64,000 bases of DNA from Deinococcus seoulensis (GCF_014648115.1 NZ_BMQM01000019.1:18832-82831), one strand, 5' to 3'. Positions 21,120-35,990 are shown, counted from the stretch's first letter. A program made the numbers and translations. The notes: generated from the letters alone by a model not told the origin.

Positions 21120-21302
21120 CCGGACTGGCCGCTGATCGGACCTGCCGCTGATCTGGCCAGCCGCCGCGCCGCTGGACCCCGCCTGCCCCGCCCTGCGTGC
21201 GGGTGGGGCGTGCGGGTGGGGTCACGGCCGACTGCGGGTTTGCCCCTGCCCGGTCGTGCGGGTGCTTTCCGGGCGGGCGGGCGTGCGCTAGACTGCCGGG
21301 CA
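21120..21302. other. Spacer before the helicase leader
   Basis: GC-rich and low-complexity, with several near repeats of CTGATCNGGAC/GCCGCTGATC type at 21120-21160. TAGACTGCCGGG at 21289-21300 is a likely promoter core. No gene is supported before 21303. Confidence 0.4.
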
Positions 21303-21410
21303 GTGAAAGCCGGGGGCGTCGGATGGACGCGAATCAGACTGGACGGGTGCCTGGCCCGCTTCCAGGTTTTCTGCTGCCGCGCACTTGCATTCCGGGCGAA
21401 GTTGGTGTAA
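21303..21410 (+). CDS. Possible 35-residue leaderless small ORF upstream of the helicase
   Basis: GTG 21303 follows TAGACT (21289-21294) by eight bases. The 35-codon frame starts VKAGGVGWTRIRLDG and ends CCRALAFRAKLV. Its TAA stop falls inside the -10 box of the likely helicase promoter. It could be a regulatory leader ORF or chance. No family was recognised. Confidence 0.35.
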   Translation: MKAGGVGWTRIRLDGCLARFQVFCCRALAFRAKLV

Positions 21411-21413
21411 TCT
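21385..21413 (+). promoter_or_regulatory. Promoter of the DEAD-box helicase gene
   Basis: TTGCAT (21385-21390), a 17-base spacer, TAATCT (21408-21413). It predicts a 5' leader of about 125 bases, long for this window, as is common for cold-regulated DEAD-box mRNAs. Confidence 0.6.
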
Positions 21414-21543
21414 TTCAATTCGTGCGCCGCAGCGGGAGATACCCGGGCGGCTGGAGAGTGCCCCCACTTTCAGGACATGCGTGATGCCGGGATTCAAGGC
21501 GTTTGCTGGTCACTGGGGCTGTGCTTTCCCGAAAGGACCACAA

Positions 21544-23337
<1,794 letters not shown>

Positions 23338-23428
23338 TCTGCACTGACCGGAGCTCCGGCTCCCGGTGAGCAGACAGAACACAGAGAGGGGCGTTCCGAT
23401 CAGATGGTCGGAACGCCCCTCTCTGTGC

Positions 23429-23512
23429 CGATACGGATTCGGATTGAATGGCTTGCAAAGCTGCTCAATCCGTGCGGAGCGAGTGGGAGCAAAACGGGTT
23501 CCGTTTGTTTCG
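23429..23512. repeat. Dispersed palindromic element, family 1, rearranged copy
   Basis: GATACGGATTCGGATTGAAT at the left is joined to CAATCCGTGCGGAGCGAGTG and GGGTTCCGTTTGTTTCGT. The parts are those of the element but shortened, and the right end is lost. Confidence 0.7.
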
Positions 23513-23602
23513 TCCGCCGCACGGGAGGGCAGTTCCTCACCACATCCCCAGAATGGATTCCTGATTACAATCCTGGGGGTCGGGAACGCCCCAAATGGGA
23601 TT

Positions 23603-24031
23603 ATGAAGAAGTTCACAGTTGCGACACTCGCCGGGGCACTGCTGCTGCTCGGTCTGCCCACCACTCACGCCCAGGTGGCCCTGAACGTAGATCTGGAAGG
23701 CAGCTGGAAGATCGTCGGCTGGACCCTCCCGGACGGCGTGCCCGTCAAGAACAACCTGCCACGCCTGACCTTCACGGGGAACCGCGTGACCGGCACCGCC
23801 GGTTGCAACCGCGTCAACGGCACGGTCAGCATCCGGGGCGACAGCGTCACCTTCAGTGCCCTCGCCACCACCCGCATGGCCTGCACGCCCGCCGTGACCG
23901 CGCAGGAACAGGTGTTCCTGAACGCCCTGTCCGGCAAGACCCTGACCGCCACCCGCCTGAACGACAGCCTGACCCTGGACACCGGAAGCGGCATGCTGAA
24001 CATCCGCCGCATGACCATCCAGACTCCCTGA
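23603..24031 (+). CDS. Secreted META domain protein (HslJ-like)
   Basis: A 142-residue protein with a signal peptide of about 23 residues ending THA-Q. One META domain (PF03724 type) follows: LEGSWKIVGWTLPDG, LTFTGNRVTGTAGCNRVNG, MACTPAVTAQEQVFLNAL and LTLDTGSGMLNIRR. Two cysteines (about 69 and 93) could form the disulphide typical of the fold. Such proteins are linked to heat or drug stress in other bacteria; here the role is unknown. ATG 23603 is chosen for the signal peptide. TACAAT at 23566-23571 may be the -10. Confidence 0.85.
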   Translation: MKKFTVATLAGALLLLGLPTTHAQVALNVDLEGSWKIVGWTLPDGVPVKNNLPRLTFTGNRVTGTAGCNRVNGTVSIRGDSVTFSALATTRMACTPAVTAQEQVFLNALSGKTLTATRLNDSLTLDTGSGMLNIRRMTIQTP

Positions 24032-24049
24032 ACGCCGGTCAGGCAGGGT

Positions 24050-24775
24050 TCAGGGTTCCCGGCCCGCCGTCAGCCACGCCGCCTCGAACGCGCCCACCGG
24101 CTGCGGCGCGTGCGCCCGCGCCCAGTCGGCCGCAGCCCCCGCGTCGTAGGGCGTGCGGCGGAACTCGGGCGTCCAGTGCCCGGCCCGGCGGGTCAGCAGT
24201 CCCCAGCGGGCCAGCGGCAACCCGTCCTTCTGGCGGGACACCGGACCGACATTCATGACCGTCACCCCATCCACGACGGCCAGCATCTCGCGGTGCGTGT
24301 GACCCACCACGCACACCTGCCCTCCCCTGTCCGCCGTGAAGCCGTCCAGTCGCTCCCGCAGCTCGGCGAAGCGTGCCGGGCGGGTGCGGCCTGCGGGCGA
24401 CTCGGTCAGCATCAGGTCCTCCCAGGCGCTGCGGGGACTGCCGTGCGCGGCGCGCACCTCACCGTCCGCCACGTCCAGCCGTACAGGCAGGGACGCCAGC
24501 TGCGCGGGCAGCGAGTCCGGCACCTGCGCACGCACCCAGGCGCGCATCTCCTCCCTGCCGTCCCGCAGGCCCGCCACGCGCTCGTCGGTGTTCCCGCGAA
24601 CGCTGGGCGGCGCGAACTCCGCCTGCAACGCCCAGGCCGCGCCGGGATCGGCCGCCCCCCACACCGCATCCCCCAGGTTCAGGATCAGGTCCGGGGCGGC
24701 CGCGCGGATGTCGTCCAGTACCGCACGCAACGCGAACGCGTTCCCGTGCACGTCCGACAGGACCGCGATCCTCAC
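24050..24775 (-). CDS. Metallophosphoesterase family protein
   Basis: A 241-residue phosphodiesterase of the YfcE/calcineurin-like class. Metal-binding motifs are visible: IAVLSDVHGNAFAL at the N-terminus, ILNLGDAVWGA, RGNTDERV (the GNHD position), and CVVGHTHREM with NVGPVSRQ near the end. It needs two metal ions; the natural substrate is unknown. The GTG start at 24773-24775 overlaps the stop of the upstream membrane-protein gene (GTGA), so the two are co-translated. Confidence 0.85.
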   Translation of the reverse strand: MRIAVLSDVHGNAFALRAVLDDIRAAAPDLILNLGDAVWGAADPGAAWALQAEFAPPSVRGNTDERVAGLRDGREEMRAWVRAQVPDSLPAQLASLPVRLDVADGEVRAAHGSPRSAWEDLMLTESPAGRTRPARFAELRERLDGFTADRGGQVCVVGHTHREMLAVVDGVTVMNVGPVSRQKDGLPLARWGLLTRRAGHWTPEFRRTPYDAGAAADWARAHAPQPVGAFEAAWLTAGREP

Positions 24776-25149
24776 CGACGACCACCCGCGCCAGGACGCC
24801 GCACCGCCGCGAAAATCAGTGAGAACAGCGCCACCGTCACCACGTACCCCACCAGGGACGCACCGGGACTGAACACCGGGCTCAGCACGTCATGCGCGAA
24901 CTTGTAGATGGCGTACGGCACCGCCCACCCAAGCGCGAACAGACCCGCGCGCCGCAGGTAATCCGGGGTGACGCTCGCCTGCGGAAAGTACCGCATGGGC
25001 AGCAGCATGGCCGGCAGCAACAGCAACTGCGCGGCGTAGAACCACCACGGCAGGCTCTGCAGTCCGTACTCCAGCGAGGCAAACACGATATTCACGGCGG
25101 CAATCACAGCGCCGGTAATCAGGGCAGTTCTCAGAAACGGGTTCGTCAC
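24772..25149 (-). CDS. Small multi-helix membrane protein
   Basis: A 125-residue protein with four hydrophobic segments (LITGAVIAAVNIVFASL, FYAAQLLLLPAMLLP, LFALGWAVPYAIYKF and LVGYVVTVALFSLIFA) and a basic tail. No family recognised. GTG 25149 has a weak CAGCAT -10-like box seven bases upstream. It overlaps the phosphoesterase gene by four bases. Confidence 0.65.
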   Translation of the reverse strand: MTNPFLRTALITGAVIAAVNIVFASLEYGLQSLPWWFYAAQLLLLPAMLLPMRYFPQASVTPDYLRRAGLFALGWAVPYAIYKFAHDVLSPVFSPGASLVGYVVTVALFSLIFAAVRRPGAGGRR

Positions 25150-25208
25150 GCCCCCATGCTGCCACGAACACCCCATTCAAACGACCCGCCCGCATGAAGA
25201 CACCTGAA

Positions 25209-25607
25209 TCAGCCCGTGCCCTCACCGCCACCCGCCGGGCGAGGCCGGACCCCCTCCAGTCGCCACGGCACCAGTCGGCGCAACTGCCGGATCAGCTCCG
25301 CGTCCATGAACTCGAACTCGTCCGGAATACCCAGGATCAGAATCCGGTTGTCCGGCAGCGCACCCCGGAACCGTTGGCGCAGGACATCCCGGTGGCGTTT
25401 CTCCATGCACACGGCCACATCCGCCCACTCCAGCAGGTCGCGGCTCAGCGGCACCTCCGCGTCTCGGTTCGTGCCGGCTGACGCGACCTCCCAGCCGTCC
25501 ACACCCCGGAAGATGCTCTCGGCCGTGGGACTGCGCAGCCTGTTCTGCGCGCAGACGAACAGCACGCGCAGCGGCCGGATTGTGGTCGGCCCCGGTGCCC
25601 CGGTCAC
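25209..25607 (-). CDS. Low-molecular-weight protein tyrosine phosphatase-like protein
   Basis: A 132-residue protein starting with the P-loop LRVLFVCAQNRLRSPTAESI, a CX5R catalytic loop (Cys-Ala-Gln-Asn-Arg-Leu-Arg). ILGIPDEFEFMD is near the usual Asp loop, though the classic DPY is not present. Short versions of this fold (DUF-like, about 110-130 residues) are common and their substrates unproven. GTG start overlaps the upstream monooxygenase stop (GTGA). Confidence 0.8.
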   Translation of the reverse strand: MTGAPGPTTIRPLRVLFVCAQNRLRSPTAESIFRGVDGWEVASAGTNRDAEVPLSRDLLEWADVAVCMEKRHRDVLRQRFRGALPDNRILILGIPDEFEFMDAELIRQLRRLVPWRLEGVRPRPAGGGEGTG

Positions 25608-25897
25608 AGGGCGACCCGCACGAAATGTTCAACGGTCGGGAACGGGTCGTAGAAGTGATGCAGCAGCGCCCGCCACTCCTGGTACTCGGGGCTGCCCCGG
25701 AAGCCGACCGTGTGGTCCTCCAGCGTTTCCCACCAGACCAGCAGCGCGTACCGGTGACTGTCCTCCACGCAACGCTGAAGCTCGTGCCGGACGTACCCGC
25801 CCATGCCCGCAATGATGCGCTGCGCCTGCGCGAACGCCACCTCGAACGCGGTGGTCTGGCCGGGCCGGACCTGAAGTGTGGCGATTTCCAGAATCAT
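25604..25897 (-). CDS. Antibiotic biosynthesis monooxygenase (ABM) domain protein
   Basis: A 97-residue dimeric alpha-beta-barrel protein: MILEIATLQVRPGQTTAFEV, then VRHELQRCVEDSHRYALLVW, then ETLEDHTVGF and FYDPFPTVEHF. ABM proteins include cofactor-free oxygenases and heme-degrading enzymes, but most have no known reaction. It is the first gene of a two-gene overlapping pair with the phosphatase-like gene. Confidence 0.82.
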   Translation of the reverse strand: MILEIATLQVRPGQTTAFEVAFAQAQRIIAGMGGYVRHELQRCVEDSHRYALLVWWETLEDHTVGFRGSPEYQEWRALLHHFYDPFPTVEHFVRVAL

Positions 25898-25990
25898 CTG
25901 CCCTCCTGCATACCACGGGGAGGCCGGTGTGCCCAGCCTCCCCGTCCATCAGCCGCGCAGCGGCGGACCGATCACCCTTTTACCATCACC

Positions 25991-26127
25991 TCATACGGAT
26001 TCCGTTTGTTTCGCTGACAATCCGGAACTTCACCGGATTGCCAGCTCCACGTCCGGAACCCGTTTCTCTCCCACTCGCATCCGCTCGGATTGAACGGTCT
26101 TTGCAGTCCATTCAATCGGAGTCCGTA

Positions 26128-26130
<3 letters not shown>
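25991..26130. repeat. Dispersed palindromic element, family 1, full length
   Basis: 140 bp counting both TCA flanks (25991-25993, 26128-26130). Ends are TACGGATTCCG and CGGAGTCCGTA. The right TCA is the leuA stop codon. Confidence 0.9.
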
Positions 26131-27687
<1,557 letters not shown>

Positions 27688-27745
27688 GGCGTGGCTCCTG
27701 TGCAGGTGGATTGAGGGGGCGGGTGAGGCGTTCCGGCCGGGCATG

Positions 27746-27774
27746 AAAAAACCCCGGAGGCGTTCCTCCGGGGG
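27746..27774 (-). terminator. leuA attenuator terminator
   Basis: On the minus strand CCCCGGAGG and CCTCCGGGG pair with a four-base loop, followed by TTTTTT. It lies between the leader peptide stop (27802) and the leuA start (27687), where transcription would stop when leucine is ample. Confidence 0.85.
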
Positions 27775-27801
27775 CGTTCCAGGCATGCGCTTCGCTGCCG
27801 T

Positions 27802-27849
27802 TCACTCCACCGGAGGACGGGTAAGAAGAAGCAGGCCGAACGCGTTCAT
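27802..27849 (-). CDS. leuL: leuA leader peptide (leucine-rich)
   Basis: A 15-residue ORF, MNAFGLLLLTRPPVE, with four leucine codons in a row (CTG CTT CTT CTT). TACACT ends seven bases before its ATG, so the message probably starts at the leader peptide itself. With the terminator 28 bases after its stop it forms a classic ribosome-sensing attenuator for leuA. Confidence 0.82.
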   Translation of the reverse strand: MNAFGLLLLTRPPVE

Positions 27850-27856
27850 GACCCGG

Positions 27857-27886
27857 AGTGTAAGCGCAGATCAGGGCCGCGTGCAA
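27857..27886 (-). promoter_or_regulatory. Promoter of the leuA attenuated transcript
   Basis: Minus strand TTGCAC (27881-27886), an 18-base spacer, TACACT (27857-27862), then seven bases to the leader ATG. Confidence 0.75.
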
Positions 27887-27920
27887 GAGTTGTCTGGAAT
27901 GCAGGCCGTCCGGGTGCGGC

Positions 27921-29699
27921 TTACAGCAGCCCTGAGGCCTGAAGTTCTTCTTTCAGGGCGCGCAGGGTCGGGTATTCCTGGGTCAGCAGTCGCGCGGCGG
28001 ACTGAGCCTCGGCCCGGCCGATGATGGGCGCTGCGTCCCGCAGGGTCCGGGCGGCCGACTGGTAGTGCGTGCGGCTGCGTCCTGCGACGTGGGCGGCCGC
28101 GACCTGAATGATCAGTGCCAGCGCCTGCTCTGCCGGGAGTTGCAGCGCGAGTTCCCGGGTGAGGTCCAGGCCGAGGACGCCGACGGGGTCTGGCACGCCA
28201 TGCAGGAGTTGCGCGGCGCGTTCCGGCTGGTGTTCGCGCAGCAGCAGGCGGACCAGGGGCGGCAGGTGCGGACCGTCCGGCCGCGCGGTCCAGTGCGTGA
28301 TCAGGGTTTCGCGGTCGGCGGGCCAGTCGGAGCTGACGGTCTTCAGTTGCGTGATCCAGAACGGGGTGTCAGCGTGGGCGGGTGGGAGTTGCATCAGGGC
28401 GTCGCGGGCAACGGCGTGCGCCTCGGCGCGTCGGTACTGTTCGTACAGGTGCGTGAACAGCCAGCGGCGCGCCCAGGGGTCCGGACGGGTCCGCGCGAAC
28501 GCTTCCAGGTGGGCGAGCGCTCCGCTGTCCTGAAACAGTCCGGCCACCACACTGAGGCTGAGTTCCGGGTGTTCCGCGAGCAGCGCGGTCGCCTCTTCGG
28601 GCTGGCCGCTGTCCAGCAGGGCCGCCGTGATCATGAAGGAATCGCCCGTGGCGCGGGCCAGCGCGAGGTTCTCGTGAACACTCAGGTCGCCGGTCGAGGC
28701 CAGGGCGTACAGCGTCCGCGCCCGTCGCTGGCGGTCATACGTTCCGGCCTCGCTGTCGTGCAGGCCGCGCACGAACGCCACGGTCTGCGCGCGGTCCTCT
28801 GCGGGCAGCTCGGTGAACAGATCCAGTTGCCCGTCGATTTCATGGTCCGGCCAGCCGAGGTTCGCCACGGATGCGTGCAGGGTGTCCAGGGCCGCGCCCT
28901 GCAGCGCGGCAGGCAGGGGCCGGGCCAGCAGGGACAGCAGGGCCTCGCGGGCAGGTTCGATCAGGGTGGACAGGTCGTCCAGGTCGGGCTGCTGGGTGTT
29001 CAGGTCGTGACAGCCGTCCAGTGTCGCCTGAATGGCCGCCAGGGCGCTGCGTTGCGCGGCGTGATCTCCGGCGAGGGCCGCCGCGACCAGTTTCTGGAGT
29101 TCTTTCAGCAGCGGCGTCAGTTCGCTGAAGTCCGGGCCGTCCCAGTCGTTCTTCCAGTGCCAGTGATCCTCGTCCGGGAGGTCCATGAGGTCGAAAGCCA
29201 CCCGGATTCGTCCGGGCAGGTCGCTGGCGGGGTCCGCGCTGTCCGGTTGAACCTGCCCGGTGTTCGGCTGGGCACTGGACTGGGTACTCGACTGGGTCAG
29301 GAGCACGCTCAGCAGGTCCGGTTCGCGTGACAGCATGTGGCGGATGACGGCGCGCAGGGCCGGTGCGTCCAGTGCGTCCAGCGCGGCGTCCAGCGGCGGA
29401 AGTTCCCGGAAGTCGGCCGGGGAGGTAACCGCGCGGGCCAGCAGCGCCGCCACGTGCTTGCAGCGGCCGTCTTCCCCGACCGGGCAGGAACACGCGGCGC
29501 CCTGCACCTGACCCCGTTCGAGGGTGGCGCTGACGCTGTACCGCTCCTGCCCGTACGCGGAGCCGCGCAACATGGTCACCGTGCCGTCCGGCTGGGCACT
29601 CAGGCCCGTGAGAGACGACACGTACGGCTGGCCCTTACGCCACTCGCGCTCTCCGGCGTAGGAGAGGGCCGCTGCCTTCTGAAAGGTGAATCCGGTCAC
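27921..29699 (-). CDS. SWIM zinc finger domain protein
   Basis: A 592-residue protein with an N-terminal SWIM motif CxC..CxH (Cys70, Cys72, Cys80, His82 in ACSCPVGEDGRCKHVAAL). The rest is alpha-helical and repeat-like (ALATARATGDSFM-like, TALLAEHPELSLSVVAGLFQ), suggesting helical hairpin repeats. SWIM proteins bind DNA or proteins and often lie beside AAA ATPase or helicase genes, which are absent here. TACGCT lies six bases before GTG 29699, so the mRNA is probably leaderless. Function unknown. Confidence 0.82.
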   Translation of the reverse strand: MTGFTFQKAAALSYAGEREWRKGQPYVSSLTGLSAQPDGTVTMLRGSAYGQERYSVSATLERGQVQGAACSCPVGEDGRCKHVAALLARAVTSPADFRELPPLDAALDALDAPALRAVIRHMLSREPDLLSVLLTQSSTQSSAQPNTGQVQPDSADPASDLPGRIRVAFDLMDLPDEDHWHWKNDWDGPDFSELTPLLKELQKLVAAALAGDHAAQRSALAAIQATLDGCHDLNTQQPDLDDLSTLIEPAREALLSLLARPLPAALQGAALDTLHASVANLGWPDHEIDGQLDLFTELPAEDRAQTVAFVRGLHDSEAGTYDRQRRARTLYALASTGDLSVHENLALARATGDSFMITAALLDSGQPEEATALLAEHPELSLSVVAGLFQDSGALAHLEAFARTRPDPWARRWLFTHLYEQYRRAEAHAVARDALMQLPPAHADTPFWITQLKTVSSDWPADRETLITHWTARPDGPHLPPLVRLLLREHQPERAAQLLHGVPDPVGVLGLDLTRELALQLPAEQALALIIQVAAAHVAGRSRTHYQSAARTLRDAAPIIGRAEAQSAARLLTQEYPTLRALKEELQASGLL

Positions 29700-29733
29700 C
29701 TGCCCAGCGTAGCGACTGAGCGGCTCACCGGTG

Positions 29734-29874
29734 TCATACGGACTCCGATTGAATGGGCTGCAAAGCCCGTTGGGTCCGAGCGGATGCGAGTAGGAGAGAA
29801 ACGGATTCCGGACGTGGAGTTGGCAGATCGGTGGTGTTCCGATCTGTCAACGAAATAAACGGCAGTCCGTATCA
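29734..29874. repeat. Dispersed palindromic element, family 1, opposite orientation
   Basis: 141 bp with TCA at both ends (29734-29736, 29872-29874). The internal order is reversed relative to the copies at 5470 and 25991, starting TACGGACTCCGATTGAATGG and ending ACGAAATAAACGGCAGTCCG. It lies between two minus-strand genes and touches no stop codon. Confidence 0.9.
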
Positions 29875-29891
29875 CGCCGCGCAGTTCATGC

Positions 29892-32207
29892 TCAGCGGAC
29901 GCTGGCGCGGAAGCAGACGCTGCCGGTTTCGCCGCTGGTAACGGTGCCCAGCCGCACGCTGATGTCCTGCCCGCTGATGCTGCCGGGGTCGGCGTCGGCG
30001 GCCGAGGTGAGGCTCACGGTCCCGGCGGGGCGCGTGACGAGCAGGCCCAGGCCCGCGCCGTACGCGCCGGGCTGCGGGAGGGTCTGCGGGGGGGAGGTGT
30101 CGCGCAGCACGAAGTTCGCGGCGTCCCCGCCACTGACCCGGTACGCAATGCAGTACTCGAGGATCTCGCCGGGCAGCGCGCCGGACGAGGTGCTGGCCGC
30201 GCCGCTGCGCGTGACGTTCCGCACGCTCTTGGTGAGGACCACGACGGGCGGCTGGGCGGTCACGGTGACGGTGTCGCTGGCGGCGTTGTTGCCGGTCTGC
30301 GCGGGGGCCTCGCCGCCTCCGCTCACGCTGGCGGTGTTGGTGTACGTGCCGTCCGGGCTGACCAGGACGGTCAGGGTCACGTCCGGGTAGCTGCCGCCGG
30401 GGTTCAGGGGGTCGGTGCGGGTGCAGCGCAGCGGCGACACGGTGCAGGTCCAGCCGCTGCCGGCGATGCTCTGGGCGGTCATCCCGGCGGGCAGGGTGTC
30501 GGTCAGGGTGATGGTGCCCGTGGTGGGGGCGGGTCCGGCGTTCGAGACGCGCAGCGTGAACGTGCCGGGCACGCCCGTGCTGAAGGTGCCGGTGTGGGTT
30601 TTCGTGACGCTGAGGTCGGGGCTGGCGACGGTGACGCGGGCCGGTTGATCTCCGGCGGTGACGGGGTCGCTGTCGCTGGTGTCCGACACGCTGGTGCCGA
30701 GGGTCTGCTGGCGGTAGTTGACGGTGCCGGTGTTGTCGATGGTGGTGCCGCCGGGCGTTCCGGCGTTCACGGTGACCCGGAAACGCACGCGGGTTTCCTC
30801 GTTCGGGAGGACCGCGCCGCCCGTGGCGGCATTCGCGCCGCTGCCCAGGCGGAACACCACGCGGTTCCCGGCTGCGTCGAATTCGGCCTGGTCGTCGCCC
30901 ACCAGGTCCGTTTTCGCTCCGGCGTTCGCGCCGGTCACGGTCATGGAGCCCGGCAGGTAGGTGGTGCGCGCCGGGATGGGGTCGGTCAGGATGACGTTCA
31001 GGGCGCCGTCGTTCCCCTGGTTGCGGATGACCAGTTCGTACTCCAGGGTGTCGCCGGGCAGCAGCACGCCGCCGTTCAGGTCGGTGACGGTCTTGGTCAG
31101 GGCGTCCTTGATGTTCGGAACGAAGATCTCGGTGGCGAGGGTGATCACGCCGGGGAAGATCACGTCGTTGCTCGTGCCGATCACGCGGACCACGGCGGAG
31201 GTGCTGCCGTTCGGGAGGGGCGTGTTGGGCGTGAAGGTATCGATGTCGAGGCCCAGGGTGTTCGTGAAGGCCGGCGTGCGGCCGCCCGTGACGTCCGTGC
31301 CGCCACCTGCCGCGCCCGTGGTGGTAGAGATGGTGGAGTTGAACACGTCGTTGACCGGGTTGACCGTGTTCGACACGGTGTTCAGGGCCGCGGTGTTCGG
31401 CCCGAACCGCAGGCTGCCCTGCGGGGTCGCGGACACCCCTTCCTGAGAGCCGCGGTCACCGTCGTACGCGACGACACCGATGGTACTTCTGACCGTGCCG
31501 ACGCTGGGGGTAATGAATCCGCTCACGGAAATGTCGACTGGCACGGCGGGGTCACTGGCCTGCAGGAATCCGTCGAACACGGCGAGGTTGCGGGTCGGCT
31601 GGGCCGGGTTGCGGTAAGCGACGACCAGCGTCCAGCCGGCCCAGCTGCCGCCGCCGGCCGTGCTGGCGACGTTCCCGGCGGTGTACGTGCCGCTGCCGCC
31701 AGCCTGCACGAGCGTGGTGACGTCCACGAACGACTGGTAGTTGCTGCCGATGACGCTGGTGCGCGTGGCGGTCAGGGCGACGCTGGCGCTGGCGGGCGTG
31801 GCCAGACGCACGGCGGCGCGGTTGGCGGCGCTGGTACTGATGCCCGACCAGTACAGTCCGGCGAACAGGACGCTGCTGCCGCTGCCCAGGGTCAGGGTGG
31901 CGGAACTGGAATTGGTGGTCAGGGGGTCCGTGTCGGTATCCACGGCCTGCATGTACACGTTGTTGTTGGTGGCGGTCCCACCAGACCGGGCGGTGTTGCA
32001 GGCCGTGATCTGCGCGGCGGTGGCGGGAGCGACCGTCAGGCAGTGAAAGTTCATGTTCCCGATCAGGACGATGTCGCCGTTCGTGGCGGTGTTCGCGTAG
32101 CGGGTCCCGAAGGCCTGCTGCGCCGACGCGCTCCCCAGCAGGGCCAGCAGGACCAGCGCCGCGAGCAGCGGGCCCAGCGAAGTCAGCAGATGGAGCGGTG
32201 CGCGCAT
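29892..32207 (-). CDS. Large secreted DUF11-repeat surface protein
   Basis: A 771-residue protein with a signal peptide (LLAALVLLALLGSASAQQ). A Deinococcus-style N-terminal domain follows (GDIVLIGNMNFHCLTVAP). At least three DUF11-type beta-sandwich repeats come next, beginning DALTKTVTDLNGGVLLPGDT, DLSVTKTHTGTFSTGVPGTF and VVLTKSVRNVTRSG, each with the PGxxxxYxxxVxNxG pattern. There is no C-terminal anchor motif; it ends SVCFRASVR. Such proteins are exported and may join the layered cell envelope; the role is inferred only from domains. The start ATG 32207 is chosen for the signal peptide. Confidence 0.82.
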   Translation of the reverse strand: MRAPLHLLTSLGPLLAALVLLALLGSASAQQAFGTRYANTATNGDIVLIGNMNFHCLTVAPATAAQITACNTARSGGTATNNNVYMQAVDTDTDPLTTNSSSATLTLGSGSSVLFAGLYWSGISTSAANRAAVRLATPASASVALTATRTSVIGSNYQSFVDVTTLVQAGGSGTYTAGNVASTAGGGSWAGWTLVVAYRNPAQPTRNLAVFDGFLQASDPAVPVDISVSGFITPSVGTVRSTIGVVAYDGDRGSQEGVSATPQGSLRFGPNTAALNTVSNTVNPVNDVFNSTISTTTGAAGGGTDVTGGRTPAFTNTLGLDIDTFTPNTPLPNGSTSAVVRVIGTSNDVIFPGVITLATEIFVPNIKDALTKTVTDLNGGVLLPGDTLEYELVIRNQGNDGALNVILTDPIPARTTYLPGSMTVTGANAGAKTDLVGDDQAEFDAAGNRVVFRLGSGANAATGGAVLPNEETRVRFRVTVNAGTPGGTTIDNTGTVNYRQQTLGTSVSDTSDSDPVTAGDQPARVTVASPDLSVTKTHTGTFSTGVPGTFTLRVSNAGPAPTTGTITLTDTLPAGMTAQSIAGSGWTCTVSPLRCTRTDPLNPGGSYPDVTLTVLVSPDGTYTNTASVSGGGEAPAQTGNNAASDTVTVTAQPPVVVLTKSVRNVTRSGAASTSSGALPGEILEYCIAYRVSGGDAANFVLRDTSPPQTLPQPGAYGAGLGLLVTRPAGTVSLTSAADADPGSISGQDISVRLGTVTSGETGSVCFRASVR

Positions 32208-32340
32208 AATGCTTCTCACAGTACCGGGTCCGGCATGTCGATTTCCGCACATCTGCCGTCCCCCCACTGGGGGCGCTGAGGTACAGCAGAAGGGGCCGGG
32301 CCTCCCTTCACGGAATGCCCGGCCCCTGAACTCCGGGTGC

Positions 32341-33351
<1,011 letters not shown>

Positions 33352-33415
33352 GATGGGGATTCTCCTACAGAAAGTGAGTGGGGGCAGAGTGTGGGCTAGG
33401 CGGGTTCAGGGGGTG

Positions 33416-33489
33416 GATGGTCGAAAGTTGATGGTTGATAGTTGAAGGTTGATGGGTTTTCTTTCGACCATCAATCTTCAACCATCGAC
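33416..33489. repeat. Dispersed hairpin, family 2
   Basis: Left arm GATGGTCGAAAGTTGATGG.. and right arm CCATCAATCTTCAACCATCG pair across a TTTTCTTT loop. It starts right after the ilvN stop (TAG then GTCGATGG on the minus strand). Confidence 0.85.
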
Positions 33490-34112
33490 CTAGAACAGAT
33501 TGGGGACTTCGCGGGCGCGTTCCTCGCGGGGCTGTTCGATCTGCACGGCGGGCTTGAGGGCCTGCGTCTCGCCGTGGTACACGTGGCCGGGAATGTCGGC
33601 GTTGCTGCCGCGCGTCAGGGCGATGCGGCCGGTGCGCATGGTTTCCAGGATGCCGAAGGGGCGCATCTGCTCAATGAAGGCGGTCAGTTTGCCCTCGTCG
33701 CCCGTGACCTCGAAGGTCAGGGCGTGGCGGCCGACGTCCACGATGCGGCTACGGAAGTCCTCGGCGATCTGGCGGACCTCGACGCGGTTCTCGGGCGTGA
33801 TGGCGACCTTCACGAGCACCAGTTCGCGGTCCACGTACTTCTCGAGGCTGTGGTCGATGATGCGGACCACGTCGTGCAGTTTCTCCAGTTGCCGGATGGC
33901 CTGCTCGACCACGCCCCGGTCACCGCTGACGACGATGGTCATGCGGGACACGCCGGGGTGCTCGGTGCTGCCGACCGACAGGCTCTTGATGTTGTAGCCG
34001 CGCCGGCCGAACAGGGCCGTGATGCGGGTCAGGACGCGGGGTTCGTCGCGGACCAGGATGGACAGCAGTTGCTCGGGGTTGGGTTCGCGCTGGGGGGGGG
34101 TGGTTGCCTGTG

Positions 34113-34116
<4 letters not shown>
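33490..34116 (-). CDS. ilvN: Acetolactate synthase small (regulatory) subunit
   Basis: A 208-residue subunit with an N-terminal ACT domain (LLSILVRDEPRVLTRITALF, YNIKSLSVGSTEHPGVSRMT) that binds valine, and a C-terminal ALS_ss domain (ELVLVKVAITPENRVEVRQI, ALTFEVTGDEGKLTAFIEQM). The C-terminal tail from about residue 170 is longer than in many homologues. ATG 34116 overlaps the ilvB stop by four bases (ATGA), so the subunits are made in step. Confidence 0.93.
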
Positions 34117-35876
<1,760 letters not shown>

Positions 35877-35944
35877 GACTCCTCCTTACTGCCTGCTGGA
35901 CCTGCCTGCTGAACCTGCTGAACTGCCGTGCCCTGCTGAGAATG

Positions 35945-35969
35945 AAAAACCCCCGCTGGTGGGCGGGGG
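35945..35969 (-). terminator. ilvB attenuator terminator
   Basis: Minus strand CCCCCGCCCACCAGCGGGGG followed by TTTTT, midway between the leader peptide and ilvB. Confidence 0.82.
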
Positions 35970-35990
35970 TGTGCGAAGTGGCGCGGACGC

